Of a DNA stretch of 64,000 bases, positions 63,837 to 64,000 are shown piece after piece. Position 1 is the stretch's first letter. Each line of letters opens with the position of its first letter. The notes under the pieces are model-generated. The model searched no databases and was not told the DNA's origin. It saw only the letters and a list, made by a program, of their open reading frames with translations. The translations under genes were made by a program, and so were the position numbers. Source of the stretch: CAVSRC01 sp963730325 (GTDB lineage Bacteria > Pseudomonadota > Alphaproteobacteria > Rhizobiales > Kaistiaceae); assembly GCA_963730325.1 (NCBI GenBank), contig CAVSRC010000019.1, positions 62,001-126,000 on the forward strand, in the 5' to 3' direction.

Positions 63837-64000
63837 ATGGTGGCGCGCATGATCCGCGCCGCCATCGCCATTGCCGCCGCCGCCCTCGTCGCCACAGCCG
63901 CCGGCGCCGCTTCCGCGGCGGGCTACCGGCTGGCGCCGTTCAAGGACGACCTGTTCAAGTATCCGGCGATCCTGCAGGTGCAGGACGACGGCAATTACGT
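63837..64000 (+). CDS. Secreted protein, N-terminal part (cut by window end)
   Basis: The frame opens at 63837 (or 63849) with a signal peptide (MIRAAIAIAAAALVATAAGA, ending near ASA) and continues GYRLAPFKDDLFKYP to the last base. The remainder is outside the window. It may be an exported hydrolase, but too little is present to assign a family. Confidence 0.55.
   Translation, partial: MVARMIRAAIAIAAAALVATAAGAASAAGYRLAPFKDDLFKYPAILQVQDDGNY

Noticed and set aside
1..64000. CRISPR arrays, prophage genes or a second tRNA
   Set aside because: No regularly spaced repeats, no integrase or phage structural genes, and only one tRNA cloverleaf was found on reading both strands.

Overview
The window looks like a chromosomal segment of a high-GC alphaproteobacterium, most likely order Hyphomicrobiales (Rhizobiales); I do not commit to a genus. 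Evidence: an Omp2-type porin, the cluster rsh-(DUF2062)-pdxJ-acpS-lepB-rnc-era-recO, an rsh protein starting MMRQYELVERV, a GTTC-N7-GTTC type LexA box, and short palindromic intergenic repeats of the kind common in this order.

Layout. 1-8.4 kb: the end of an EamA exporter, a Sel1-like small protein, a frameshifted glycosyltransferase, and a sugar-acid module resembling the Weimberg (xylonate/arabinonate to 2-oxoglutarate) route: XylD-like dehydratase, FadR-type regulator, GguC/AraD1 protein and semialdehyde dehydrogenase. 8.4-16 kb: tRNA-Ser(GCU), sulfotransferase, porin with a strong terminator, and a three-gene envelope operon headed by an OmpA protein carrying four ~121-residue modules. 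16-32.8 kb: housekeeping genes (lytic transglycosylase, dapA, smpB, UDG, NYN protein, rpoZ, rsh to recO, parC, deaminase). 32.8-38.1 kb: an accessory block with two tandem LuxR-type paralogues followed by six small secreted, mostly cysteine-rich proteins; this is my best candidate for an undescribed system. 38.1-46.2 kb: a structured intergenic stretch, Tat-exported carbonic anhydrase, RidA, an AT-richer island with a PHP/SMC-like ATPase interrupted by an in-frame amber codon, and a frameshifted uvrA. 46.4-57.6 kb: membrane protein with an in-frame TGA, serine hydrolase, Ogt, and an ECF42-like sigma factor regulon (MFS exporter, three DGPF/YciI proteins, two VOC proteins), three of whose promoters share TGTCGA-N17-CGTC; then a metallopeptidase gene flanked by 44-bp direct repeats. 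57.6-64 kb: two PilZ paralogues around small genes and an IS remnant, an SOS-box-controlled 32-residue membrane peptide, and replicative dnaE.

Reading-frame breaks are unusually frequent (glycosyltransferase, HhH protein, transglycosylase, a secreted protein, uvrA, MFS exporter; plus two in-frame stops). Because uvrA and the transglycosylase are among them, part of this is probably sequence error, so these genes should not be called dead without resequencing. All functional calls are from reading the translated sequence; no database search was run.
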